The translations under genes were made by a program, and so were the position numbers. From positions 1 to 16,186 of the forward strand of contig VEPF01000426.1 of NCBI GenBank assembly GCA_012027055.1: a stretch of DNA of 16,186 bases, written 5' to 3'. The stretch is from Gemmatimonadota bacterium. GTDB taxonomy: Bacteria > Gemmatimonadota > Gemmatimonadetes > Longimicrobiales > RSA9. Positions 6,910-13,713 of the stretch are shown piece by piece; position 1 is the first letter of the stretch; each line of letters starts with the position of its first letter. Under the pieces are notes generated by a model that worked only from the letters and a program-made list of their open reading frames with translations, was not told the DNA's origin and searched no databases.

Positions 6910-7458
6910 ATGCGACGGACATCCGGCTTGTTCTCATTGCTCCTTCTCCTGCCCATGGCAGGATGCGATGGTGTCGTCTCCCCGGCCGACCCGGGCACGA
7001 CCCTGTTCGAGGTCGAGTACGTCAACTTCGCATGGGTCCCGACCTGGCAGGGCTTCGTGATCGACAGCACTGGCGCCACCCACAGCTACGACCTGAAGGG
7101 CAAGGCCTGGAATCCCTCCAACGCGGATTACCCGAAGCGGACCGAGCTGCTGGCGAAGTACGCCACCAACTCCAGGCCTGCGGGCAACGTCGATCCGGCC
7201 ACGTTCCAGGCCATGCGTGACCGCGCCGGGCGCGCCGCCGCGGGGCCACTCTCGCAGCCCCGGAACCGCTGCGCCGACGCGGGCACGATCGCCTACAGCG
7301 CCTGGCTCTACGACCCGGAGCAGGACGCGTTCCGGCGCGTGCTGCTCTGGCAGGAGGGCGATGTCGCCCGGCTGAACGAGTCGAGCGATGGCCGGGCCGT
7401 GGCGGAGTGGCTCAGGTCTCTGCAGCTGCTGCCTGGCTTCCAGGGCTGCCAGCCCTGA
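6910..7458 (+). CDS. Lipoprotein of unknown function
   Basis: 182 residues from ATG 6910, chosen because GAGGT lies 4 nt upstream and a lipoprotein signal begins at once: R2-R3, hydrophobic 7-16, and lipobox-like MAGC with lipidated Cys19. A GTG at 6871 in the same frame would add 13 polar residues before the signal and is less likely. Asp20 follows the cysteine; in enterobacteria Asp at +2 keeps a lipoprotein in the inner membrane, but this rule may not hold here. The mature part has no domain I recognise. It is rich in aromatic residues (WVPTWQGF near 42-49, AYSAWLYD near 128-135) and has two more cysteines, C121 and C180, that could form a disulfide. It starts divergently from the CcdA-like gene, and its last 47 nt overlap the convergent ABC ATPase gene. 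Confidence 0.78.
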   Translation: MRRTSGLFSLLLLLPMAGCDGVVSPADPGTTLFEVEYVNFAWVPTWQGFVIDSTGATHSYDLKGKAWNPSNADYPKRTELLAKYATNSRPAGNVDPATFQAMRDRAGRAAAGPLSQPRNRCADAGTIAYSAWLYDPEQDAFRRVLLWQEGDVARLNESSDGRAVAEWLRSLQLLPGFQGCQP

Positions 7459-8170
7459 AGAGGGTGGGCGAGGCAGCGCCCAGGAGGGCCATGAGCGCCT
7501 CCTCGAAGCGCTGCCTCGCCCTGGCCGGATCCGCTATGCCGGCCGTGAGGGTGTCGGCCGCTCCGCTGTAGACGTACCGACCATCCCGCAGCACCACGAT
7601 CCAGTCACAGGTGTCCAGCAGGTCCGCCGCGGACTGGGAAGAGACGAGCACGAGTCCTGGGGCGTGCGGTCCGCGCCGGGCGCGGAGCAGCCGGGCCAGG
7701 CCGAAGCGGCGGCGGAAATCCAGGAACGCGCACGGCTCGTCGAGCAGGGTCAGCAGGCGCTCGCCGGCCAGGGCGAGCGCGACCGCGAGGGCCTGCCGTT
7801 GCCCGGCGGAGAGGGCGCGTACCGGCAGCCGGGCGATCTCCTCCAGCAGCAGCCCCGGCGTGCACCGGGCGAGCGCATCGACGTCTCCGCCGTAGAGCCG
7901 GACCACGTCGGCCACTGCCAGCCATTCCGGGAAGGCGGGCTGCTGGGGGGCGAAGGCCACCGGCCGGGCGCACGAGAGGCCGTCCAGCGCGAAGCGGACC
8001 GGCGGACCGGCGAGCGCCCCGGCCAGGGCCCGGAAGAGCGTGGACTTACCGGCCCCGTTGACGCCCACCACGCCGGTGACACCGCGGGCGGGGACGGGCA
8101 GCGAGCCGGCTCGCAGCACGACACGGCGGCCGCGACGCACGGGACCGTGGGAGAGCTCGGCGAGCTTCAT
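7412..8170 (-). CDS. ABC transporter ATP-binding protein
   Basis: 252 residues. One ABC nucleotide-binding domain: Walker A GVNGAGKST (36-44), Q-loop in FAPQQPAFPEW (73-83), signature LSAGQ (120-124, for the usual LSGGQ), Walker B LLTLLDEP (139-146) with catalytic Glu145, and D-loop AFLD. The switch-loop histidine, normally in SSH, is replaced by Gln179 (VSSQ). The N-terminal strand (FYRY-type A-loop region) is divergent. It powers transport through the permease encoded just upstream; their ORFs overlap by 4 nt (ATGA at 8170-8167). The architecture (separate ATPase and six-helix permease) is like ABC-2-type exporters, but the substrate is unknown. The 3' end overlaps the convergent lipoprotein gene by 47 nt; the last 20 or so residues are low-complexity and would not be essential. 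Confidence 0.9.
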   Translation of the reverse strand: MKLAELSHGPVRRGRRVVLRAGSLPVPARGVTGVVGVNGAGKSTLFRALAGALAGPPVRFALDGLSCARPVAFAPQQPAFPEWLAVADVVRLYGGDVDALARCTPGLLLEEIARLPVRALSAGQRQALAVALALAGERLLTLLDEPCAFLDFRRRFGLARLLRARRGPHAPGLVLVSSQSAADLLDTCDWIVVLRDGRYVYSGAADTLTAGIADPARARQRFEEALMALLGAASPTLFRAGSPGSQAAAAET

Positions 8171-8922
8171 GCGCGCAGGATCCGGAATGGGGCGGCCGCC
8201 CAGGCGAATGCCAGCAGCAGGGCCGCGTAGGCGATACCGGCGCCCGCGGACGCGAGGTCCGCGGCGACCGGGTAGGGAGGCGCCCCGGCGGTCGCCCACA
8301 GGAGCCAGCCAGGAAGACCCGCATCGGGATCCGGCCGCAGCGCGGCCAGCAGGGCCCAGGGCAGGCAGGTGACGATGGCCATGAGCAGGACCGCGCGCCC
8401 GCCGTGGGCCGTCAGCGCGAGCGCGGCCGCCGCGAACGCCGCGGGTGCCGCCAGCCAGAGCAGGGAGACGGGCAGGAAGGCGACGTCGTCGCCCACCAGG
8501 AAGATGGGCCGGCCGAAGGCTGCGGCGGCGCCCAGCCAGGAGCCTACGGCCAGCAGGTACCGCAGCCCGTGCGCCCCGCCGCCGGCCAGGGCCAGGGCGA
8601 TGATGTAGCGGTCGCGTGTGCCGCCGGCCGCGAAGTAAGGCGCCGTCCAGCCCGTGCGGGCATCCTCGCCGTACCCGCCGGCCACCTGCAAAGCCGCGAG
8701 CGCGCCCAGGCCGTAGAGCGCGGTCTGCGGGAACCGCACGAGCAGCCAGGGCAACAGCCCGGCCGATGGCCGTTCCCCCAGGCCGGCTCCGACGTAGCGC
8801 GCGGCCAGCCACCCGCTCAGGGCGCCGATCGCCGTCACCAGCGCGAGGCTGGCGGCCACGTCCCGCCCGCCCAGGGCACGCCGCAGCAGGGCCCGGAACA
8901 GCTCGCAGGCTGGCGGGATCAT
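8167..8922 (-). CDS. ABC transporter permease-like integral membrane protein
   Basis: 251 residues, very hydrophobic, with about six predicted membrane segments (roughly 22-43, 57-82, 108-134, 150-172, 176-196, 222-245). No soluble domain or catalytic motif is visible. Its place between the propeller gene and the ATPase, with 4-nt ATGA overlaps on both sides (8922-8919 and 8170-8167), makes it the membrane partner of the ATPase. The helix count fits ABC-2 or ABC-2-like permeases; sequence similarity to any named one is not evident to me. The start at 8922 is set by the overlap with the propeller stop. Transport direction and substrate are not known. Confidence 0.8.
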   Translation of the reverse strand: MIPPACELFRALLRRALGGRDVAASLALVTAIGALSGWLAARYVGAGLGERPSAGLLPWLLVRFPQTALYGLGALAALQVAGGYGEDARTGWTAPYFAAGGTRDRYIIALALAGGGAHGLRYLLAVGSWLGAAAAFGRPIFLVGDDVAFLPVSLLWLAAPAAFAAAALALTAHGGRAVLLMAIVTCLPWALLAALRPDPDAGLPGWLLWATAGAPPYPVAADLASAGAGIAYAALLLAFAWAAAPFRILRA

Positions 8923-10040
8923 GATTCGGGACGGGGGCGCGGCCCCACCAGCGCTTCGAGCGCGGCGATCGGGATGAAGCGGACCTGCACGCCTTCGGTC
9001 CCTAGCTCCGACCACAGGCAGCCCTGCCGCCGGCAGCCGATCAGCCCCTGATACGGCAGCACCGCCAGGTCGCGGGAGTCGCCCACGAGCCGCAGCACCA
9101 GCGAGTCCTCGGAATAGCCGCGCAGCCAGGCCGCCCCGGATGGCAGCACCACGCGCTCCACGTACGGCGGGTGCACGGCGGGGACGCGAAGCGCGCTGGC
9201 CGCGGCCGGGCTCCGGCGCCGCCGCGCCTCGATGCCGGCGCGCGTGCGCGGCGACAGCGCCAGGCGAAAGCGCCGCAGGTCCCGGTCGCACCGGCGCGCC
9301 GCCGCCGGCACGCCGTCCGGCTCCGTGATCCGGTACAGGCACGCGGTGCTGCCCGCGCCGAACAGGCCCTCGCCCGGGCCGTCCGAGTAGCCCGCGTCCG
9401 CGCCGAAGGCGGTCCCGAAGCGGCCGTCGGTGGTGAAACGCGGGTCCCGCGCCACCTCGCGGAAAGTGCGGCCGTCCGGAGACCAGAAAAGGACCATCTG
9501 CATGGTGTCCGTGGCGCCGCCCACGCGCAGGCAGGAACCATGCAGGAAGATGCCGTGCCGGGACCCCGCGACGCGCGGCAGCGGTACCGGGCAGGGGAGC
9601 GAGGGGGCCGTGCTCTCCAGGTAGACGCCGTCCGCCGTGAAGAAGTGGATCCGCCCTGGTTCCGCGACCGCCACCCGCCCATCGGGCAGCTGCGCGATGC
9701 CGGTCGGAGTGGAGAACTCGCCCGGCCCGCCACCCTGGCGGCCGAAGACACCGGCCGCCTGCCACTGGCCGTTCGCGAACCTGACAACCCGGACGGCCGG
9801 CGCGAGCGGGTCGAGCAGGTACAGCCGCTCCCCTTCGCCATCGAAATCGCGCACCGCGAACGCGCCCCGGAGCTGCACGGCCAGGGCGCGCGGCCGCGGT
9901 ACGCTCGCGGCCGGCCGGTAGCTCACCGCCTTGCCGCCCGCCACCCGCGCGCCGGCGGCCGCCAGCAGCCCGGCCACGCCCAACAGGATCCCCAGCAGCA
10001 GCAGCGCGCCCGCGCGCCGGCTCCGTCCCCGCCCACTCAC
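8919..10040 (-). CDS. Membrane-anchored or exported six-bladed beta-propeller protein
   Basis: 373 residues. A basic n-region (R4, R6, R8, R9) and hydrophobic 11-30 form a signal anchor or signal peptide. The rest shows beta-propeller (NHL-like, six-bladed) features: blade motifs RLYLLDPLAPAVRVVRF (72-88), GVFGRQGGGPGEF (97-109), and TGIAQLPDGRVAVAE (113-127). The GPGEF motif and LPDGR blade also occur in the protein at 15058-16186, so they are paralogues or members of one family. Cysteines at 150, 170, 234, 251, 336 and 341 may form disulfides. The start is GTG at 10040, decided by a strong GGAGGT (10047-10052) with 6-nt spacing. Its stop overlaps the ABC permease start by 4 nt, making it the first gene of a coupled operon, perhaps as substrate-binding or sensor subunit of the transporter (inference). 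Confidence 0.82.
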   Translation of the reverse strand: MSGRGRSRRAGALLLLGILLGVAGLLAAAGARVAGGKAVSYRPAASVPRPRALAVQLRGAFAVRDFDGEGERLYLLDPLAPAVRVVRFANGQWQAAGVFGRQGGGPGEFSTPTGIAQLPDGRVAVAEPGRIHFFTADGVYLESTAPSLPCPVPLPRVAGSRHGIFLHGSCLRVGGATDTMQMVLFWSPDGRTFREVARDPRFTTDGRFGTAFGADAGYSDGPGEGLFGAGSTACLYRITEPDGVPAAARRCDRDLRRFRLALSPRTRAGIEARRRRSPAAASALRVPAVHPPYVERVVLPSGAAWLRGYSEDSLVLRLVGDSRDLAVLPYQGLIGCRRQGCLWSELGTEGVQVRFIPIAALEALVGPRPRPES

Positions 10041-10046
10041 AGTGCC

Positions 10047-10052
10047 ACCTCC
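10047..10052 (-). promoter_or_regulatory. Shine-Dalgarno deciding a GTG start
   Basis: On the minus strand this reads GGAGGT, 6 nt before the GTG at 10040-10038. It is a near-perfect ribosome binding site and selects the GTG start of the beta-propeller gene over upstream alternatives in other frames. Confidence 0.8.
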
Positions 10053-10222
10053 GCGTCACCTGGTATCGAGATTGTCCGTGAGGCGCGTCCGCTGGAATAG
10101 CAGGACGCGCCGACTTTCAGCTCCCTGCCGAACCGCCGTGCGCCGGACGACGACGTCGCCTCCCGACTGCCGCTTCCACCCCACACGGGCGAAGCCGCCG
10201 CCCGGCGGTCCGGCCGCGCGGG

Positions 10223-10495
10223 TCAGGTGAGCAGTGACTTGATGACGCCGAAGTACCTGGCCCAGCACAGCGCGTAATCGGTGCTGAAGCCGACGTCGCA
10301 CCCGGTCCGCTCCCACTCCGACATGGTCTGCGTCAGGCAGACGTTGTAGTCGGCCCAGGCCTTGTCGGTGCAGATCTTCAGGTCACTCGCGACGGCCGCC
10401 GGGGCGGGCGCCGGGGCGAGGAGGAGCAGCGCGAAGGCCGGGACGGCGAGCGCGCGCGGGACCCGGAATCTTCCGGGCCGGAACGACGAACCCAT
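10223..10495 (-). CDS. Small secreted protein with twin CX10C cysteine pattern
   Basis: 90 residues. The start at 10495 is firm: AGGAGG (10501-10506 on the plus strand as CCTCCT) lies 5 nt upstream and a signal peptide begins at once (basic 1-14, hydrophobic 15-29, cleavage around AVA-S, 34-37). The mature part of about 54 residues has four cysteines, C42, C53, C66 and C77, giving CX10C-X12-CX10C. In an oxidising envelope these can pair, perhaps as two disulfides across a helical hairpin. W47, Y50, W61, Y74 and W78 add an aromatic pattern. I do not recognise the family. It is 182 nt upstream of the propeller/ABC operon on the same strand, so could be part of the same transcript, and is divergent from the NupG-like gene. 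Confidence 0.78.
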   Translation of the reverse strand: MGSSFRPGRFRVPRALAVPAFALLLLAPAPAPAAVASDLKICTDKAWADYNVCLTQTMSEWERTGCDVGFSTDYALCWARYFGVIKSLLT

Positions 10496-10902
10496 GAGAA
10501 CCTCCTGTACGGCTGATCGGGGTGTGGGCGGCAGCGTGCGGGGAAGTTCGGCGAAGGATGGGGCGCAGTAATGGCGGGATGCGCCGACTTCGGAGCCGAA
10601 GTCCCGGTGTGCGCGCGGAGGCGCGGCGGCGGCATGCCGCGTCCGTGCAGCGCGGCAGGCGCGACTCGCGCGGCGCGGCAATTCCAGCCCCCGGAACGGC
10701 TTGACCGCCGCGCGGGCGGCCGCCACTCTTTCCGCGACCAATCCCGAGTCACGGACGGCGAGGCTGGCCTGCAGCGGCGGCGGGGATCACGGTGTCACCC
10801 GCCGCCATTCATGGGTACGTCCGTGACGTTCGGGAACGCAGCGCGCGCCGCGGGAGCGGGGCGGTGCGCGGCGAGCCGGATCCCGTCAACCGAGACGTGG
10901 CC
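10496..10902. other. 407-nt divergent intergenic region
   Basis: This separates the small secreted protein (minus) from the NupG-like transporter gene (plus) and should contain both promoters. It holds the strong AGGAGG site of the small gene at 10501-10506. Apart from short GC-rich inverted repeats such as CCGCC/GGCGG at 10705-10719, I see no clear promoter, riboswitch or small gene. Open frames through it on both strands have no protein-like composition. Confidence 0.6.
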
Positions 10903-12144
10903 ATGCCGATCAAATCTCGTCTGGTGGTGCTGAACTTCCTGGAGTGCTTCGTCTGGGGCGCCTGGCTGATCTCGCTGGGCGGCTACATGATCGTGACGCT
11001 GGGCTTCACCGGCGGGCAGGTGGGCAGCGTGTATGCCACCATGGGGGTCGCCTCGCTGTTCATGCCGGCGGTGATGGGCATCATCGCGGACCGGTGGGTG
11101 AACGCCGAGCGCGTGTACGGCATCAGCCACATCATCGGCGCCGGGCTGCTGTTCTGGGCATCGACGGTGCAGGACTTCCGGACGCTGTACGTGATCATGC
11201 TGCTGAACGCGATGGTCTACATGCCGACGATCGCGCTCAACAACACGGTGTCCTACGACGTGCTGGAGCAGAAGGGCTACGATGTGGTCCGGGACTTCCC
11301 GCCCATCCGGGTGTGGGGGACGATCGGCTTCATCCTGGCAATGTGGCTGACCGACCTGATGGGCTGGACCAAGAGCCCGCTGCAGCTCCAGATCAGCGCG
11401 GTCTCGGCGCTGGCGCTGGGGCTGTACGCGCTGACGCTGCCGGCCTGTCCGCCCCGCGGGGCCGGCCACTAGCGCAGCCTGGCGGCCTCGCTGGGGCTGG
11501 ACGCGTTCGTGCTGTGCAAGGACCGCCAGATGCTCGTGTTCCTGATCTTCGCGATGCTGATCGGGGCCGCGCTGCAGATCACGAACGCGTTCGGCGGCGC
11601 GTTCCTGGACGGCTTCAAGGGCCAGTACCCGGACGCGTTCGGGGTGCGACACCCGAACCTGCTGCTGTCGATCTCGCAGATCTCGGAGACGCTCTTCATC
11701 CTGACCATCCCGTTCTTCCTGAGCCGGTTCGGCATCAAGAAAGTGATGCTGATGAGCATCTTCGCCTGGGTGCTGCGCTTCGGCCTGTTCGGCGTGGGCA
11801 ACCCCGGCAGCGGGCTCTACCTGCTGATACTCTCGATGATCGTGTACGGGATGGCGTTCGACTTCTTCAACATCTCGGGCTCGTTGTTCGTCGAACAGAA
11901 AACGGACATCAGGATTCGCGCGAGCGCGCAGGGTCTGTTCATGCTGATGACCAACGGATTCGGCGCCTTCGTCGGCGGCACGCTGAGCGGCATGGTCGTC
12001 GATCATTTCACGGTGAACGGCGTGATGGACTGGCAGAGCATCTGGTTCACGTTCGCCGGTTACGCCCTGCTGCTGGGCATCAGCTTCCCGTTCGCCTTCA
12101 AGTACCGGCACCAGCCCGGCCAGGTCGCCGAGGCCCGCCACTGA
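10903..12144 (+). pseudogene. NupG-family nucleoside:H+ symporter, interrupted by in-frame TAG at codon 190
   Basis: The frame encodes 413 codons, the normal NupG length, with strong similarity to E. coli NupG throughout: FVWGAWLISLGGYM near the N-terminus, DFPPIRVWGTIGFI (131-144), SISQISETLFILTIPFF (about 264-280), YGMAFDFFNISGS (about 319-331) and IRASAQGLFMLMTNGFG (about 340-356). Such MFS proteins import nucleosides with protons. TAG at 11470-11472 interrupts the central loop between the two six-helix halves; both sides are intact and in one frame. It may be a recent nonsense mutation, a sequence error, suppressed by readthrough, or a split into two half-transporters. A GTG at 11509 could start the second half but has only a weak ribosome binding site. 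The first ATG (10903) is used since homology starts there. The aldehyde dehydrogenase gene follows 12 nt later. Confidence 0.85.
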
Positions 12145-12156
12145 CGGCGCCGAACC

Positions 12157-13713
12157 ATGCTGCCCGAGATCGAGGTACGCTCGCCCGCGACGGGTGACCT
12201 GGTCGGCACCGTGCCCAACCTGGACGCGGCCGCCGTGGACGCGCTCGTGGCCCGGGCCCGCGCGGCCCAGCCCGCGTGGTCGCGCCTGCCGTTCGGGGAG
12301 CGCGCGCGCCTGCTCCGGCGCTACCGCGAGCGCCTGGTCGCGCGCGCCGACGAGGTGGCGGAGCTGAGCGTGCGCGAGACGGGCAAGCTCGCTCCCGAAG
12401 CCCTGTTCGTGGATGTGCTCGGCACCGCGGGTGTCGCCCGGTGGTGCGCGCGGCGCGCGCGCGCCGTGCTCGGGCGGCGGCGGGTCCCGTCCGGCTTCCT
12501 GCTCCACAAGCGCTGCTACGTGGTGCGCGAGCCGTATGGCGTGATCGGCGTGATCTCCGCCTGGAACTGGCCGGTGCTGAACGGCATGCGGGCGGTGCTG
12601 CCGGCCATCGCGGCGGGCAACAGCGTGGTCATGAAGCCGTCCGAGGTCGCGCCGCTGTCCGCGCTGCTGCAGCGCGAGATCGCGACGGAAGCGGGCTGGC
12701 CTGAAGACATCTTCCTGATCGCGACCGGGGCCGGGGACACGGGCCGGGCGCTGGTGGCGTCCGCGCTCGACAAGATCTCGTTCACCGGGGGCGTGGAGAC
12801 CGGACGTCGCATCGCGCAGCAGGCCGCGCAGCGGCTGTTGCCGGTGAGCCTGGAGCTGGGCGGCAGCGATGCCGCGATCGTGCTGCGGGGGGCGGACCTG
12901 GCGCGCGCGGCCAGCACCATCGTGACGGGCACGTTCTACAACGCCGGCCAGAACTGCACCTCGCTCGAACGCGTGTACGTCGAGGCGTCGATCTACGACG
13001 AGTTCCTCGCGCGGGTAGTGGAGGCGACCGGGCCGCTGCGGGTCGGCGCCGGCGATGCCGTGGACATCGGCTGCATCACCACGGCAGCCCAGCTGACCAA
13101 GATCGAGGAGCAGGTCAACGACGCCGTGGCCCAGGGCGCGCGCGTGCTGGTGGGCGGCCGGCGCCTGCCCGGTCCGGGGCGCCATTTCGCGCCCACGGTA
13201 CTGGTGGACGTCCGGCAGGAAATGGACATCATCCAGCTCGAGACCTTCGGGCCGGTGCTGCCGGTGGTGAAGGTGCGCGACGCGGCCGAGGCGCTGCGCC
13301 TGGCCAACGACTCGAGCTTCGGCCTGGGCAGCAGCATCTGGGGGCCGAAGCGGCTGGCGGAGCGCCTGGTGCCGGAGGTCCGCGCGGGCATGACGCTGGT
13401 GAACGACGCGGTGCTCAACGCGCTGGTGCCCGCGCTCCCGTTCGGGGGCATTGGCGAGAGCGGCACCGGGCGGGTGCACGGCGATGATGGCCTGCGCGAG
13501 ATGAGCTGGGCGAGATCGGTGATGGTGGACCGCGGCGGCGGGGCGCGGGAGGCCGCGCTGCTCTATCCGGTGGACCGTCTGGGTCGCGCCGGCGCGCTCG
13601 CGGCGGTACGCTTGCTCGCGGGTCGGGGCCGCGTGCGCCTGGCCGGCCTGGGGCAGCTGCTCCGGCACGTGCCGCGGCTGCTGCGCCGGGGATCACAGGG
13701 AGGCGAGCAATGA
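12157..13713 (+). CDS. NAD(P)-dependent aldehyde dehydrogenase
   Basis: 518 residues with all family landmarks: AWNWP with Asn137, cofactor-binding KPSE (160-163), FTGG (209-212), general base Glu233 in LELGG, catalytic Cys267 in GQNCTS, and ETFGP (362-366). It oxidises an aldehyde to the acid; class resembles succinate-semialdehyde or broad aldehyde dehydrogenases, but the substrate cannot be decided. The C-terminus continues about 55 residues past the usual end (after SVMVDRG near 460) into an Arg/Leu-rich tail that could be amphipathic. There is no clear Shine-Dalgarno; its start is 12 nt after the transporter stop, so translation may depend on that gene. Its TGA overlaps the next start as ATGA at 13710-13713. 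Confidence 0.93.
   Translation: MLPEIEVRSPATGDLVGTVPNLDAAAVDALVARARAAQPAWSRLPFGERARLLRRYRERLVARADEVAELSVRETGKLAPEALFVDVLGTAGVARWCARRARAVLGRRRVPSGFLLHKRCYVVREPYGVIGVISAWNWPVLNGMRAVLPAIAAGNSVVMKPSEVAPLSALLQREIATEAGWPEDIFLIATGAGDTGRALVASALDKISFTGGVETGRRIAQQAAQRLLPVSLELGGSDAAIVLRGADLARAASTIVTGTFYNAGQNCTSLERVYVEASIYDEFLARVVEATGPLRVGAGDAVDIGCITTAAQLTKIEEQVNDAVAQGARVLVGGRRLPGPGRHFAPTVLVDVRQEMDIIQLETFGPVLPVVKVRDAAEALRLANDSSFGLGSSIWGPKRLAERLVPEVRAGMTLVNDAVLNALVPALPFGGIGESGTGRVHGDDGLREMSWARSVMVDRGGGAREAALLYPVDRLGRAGALAAVRLLAGRGRVRLAGLGQLLRHVPRLLRRGSQGGEQ

Noticed and set aside
10196..10209. CCGCC-GCCC-GGCGG hairpin as terminator of the small secreted gene
   Set aside because: The stem is short and no T-run follows on the minus strand. 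Such repeats are common at this GC content.
10810..10933. Small plus-strand frame starting at ATG 10810 before the transporter gene
   Set aside because: It has no ribosome binding site, no recognisable composition, and runs into the transporter gene in another frame.
11470..11472. TAG read as pyrrolysine
   Set aside because: Pyrrolysine is known mainly in methylamine methyltransferases. This is a transporter loop, TAG ends normal genes in the window, and no pyl genes are visible.
10944..12197. Uninterrupted 417-codon plus-strand frame overlapping the TAG-broken transporter gene
   Set aside because: It is out of frame with the NupG-like protein, is Arg/Asp/Gly-rich and not membrane-like. The NupG similarity runs in the other frame on both sides of the TAG, so the frame is a shadow.
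10795..13668. 957-codon open frame on the minus strand antisense to the transporter and aldehyde dehydrogenase genes
   Set aside because: It is antisense to two clearly homologous genes, is rich in His/Arg/Gln with no domain, and arises from G/C-rich third positions in the real genes.
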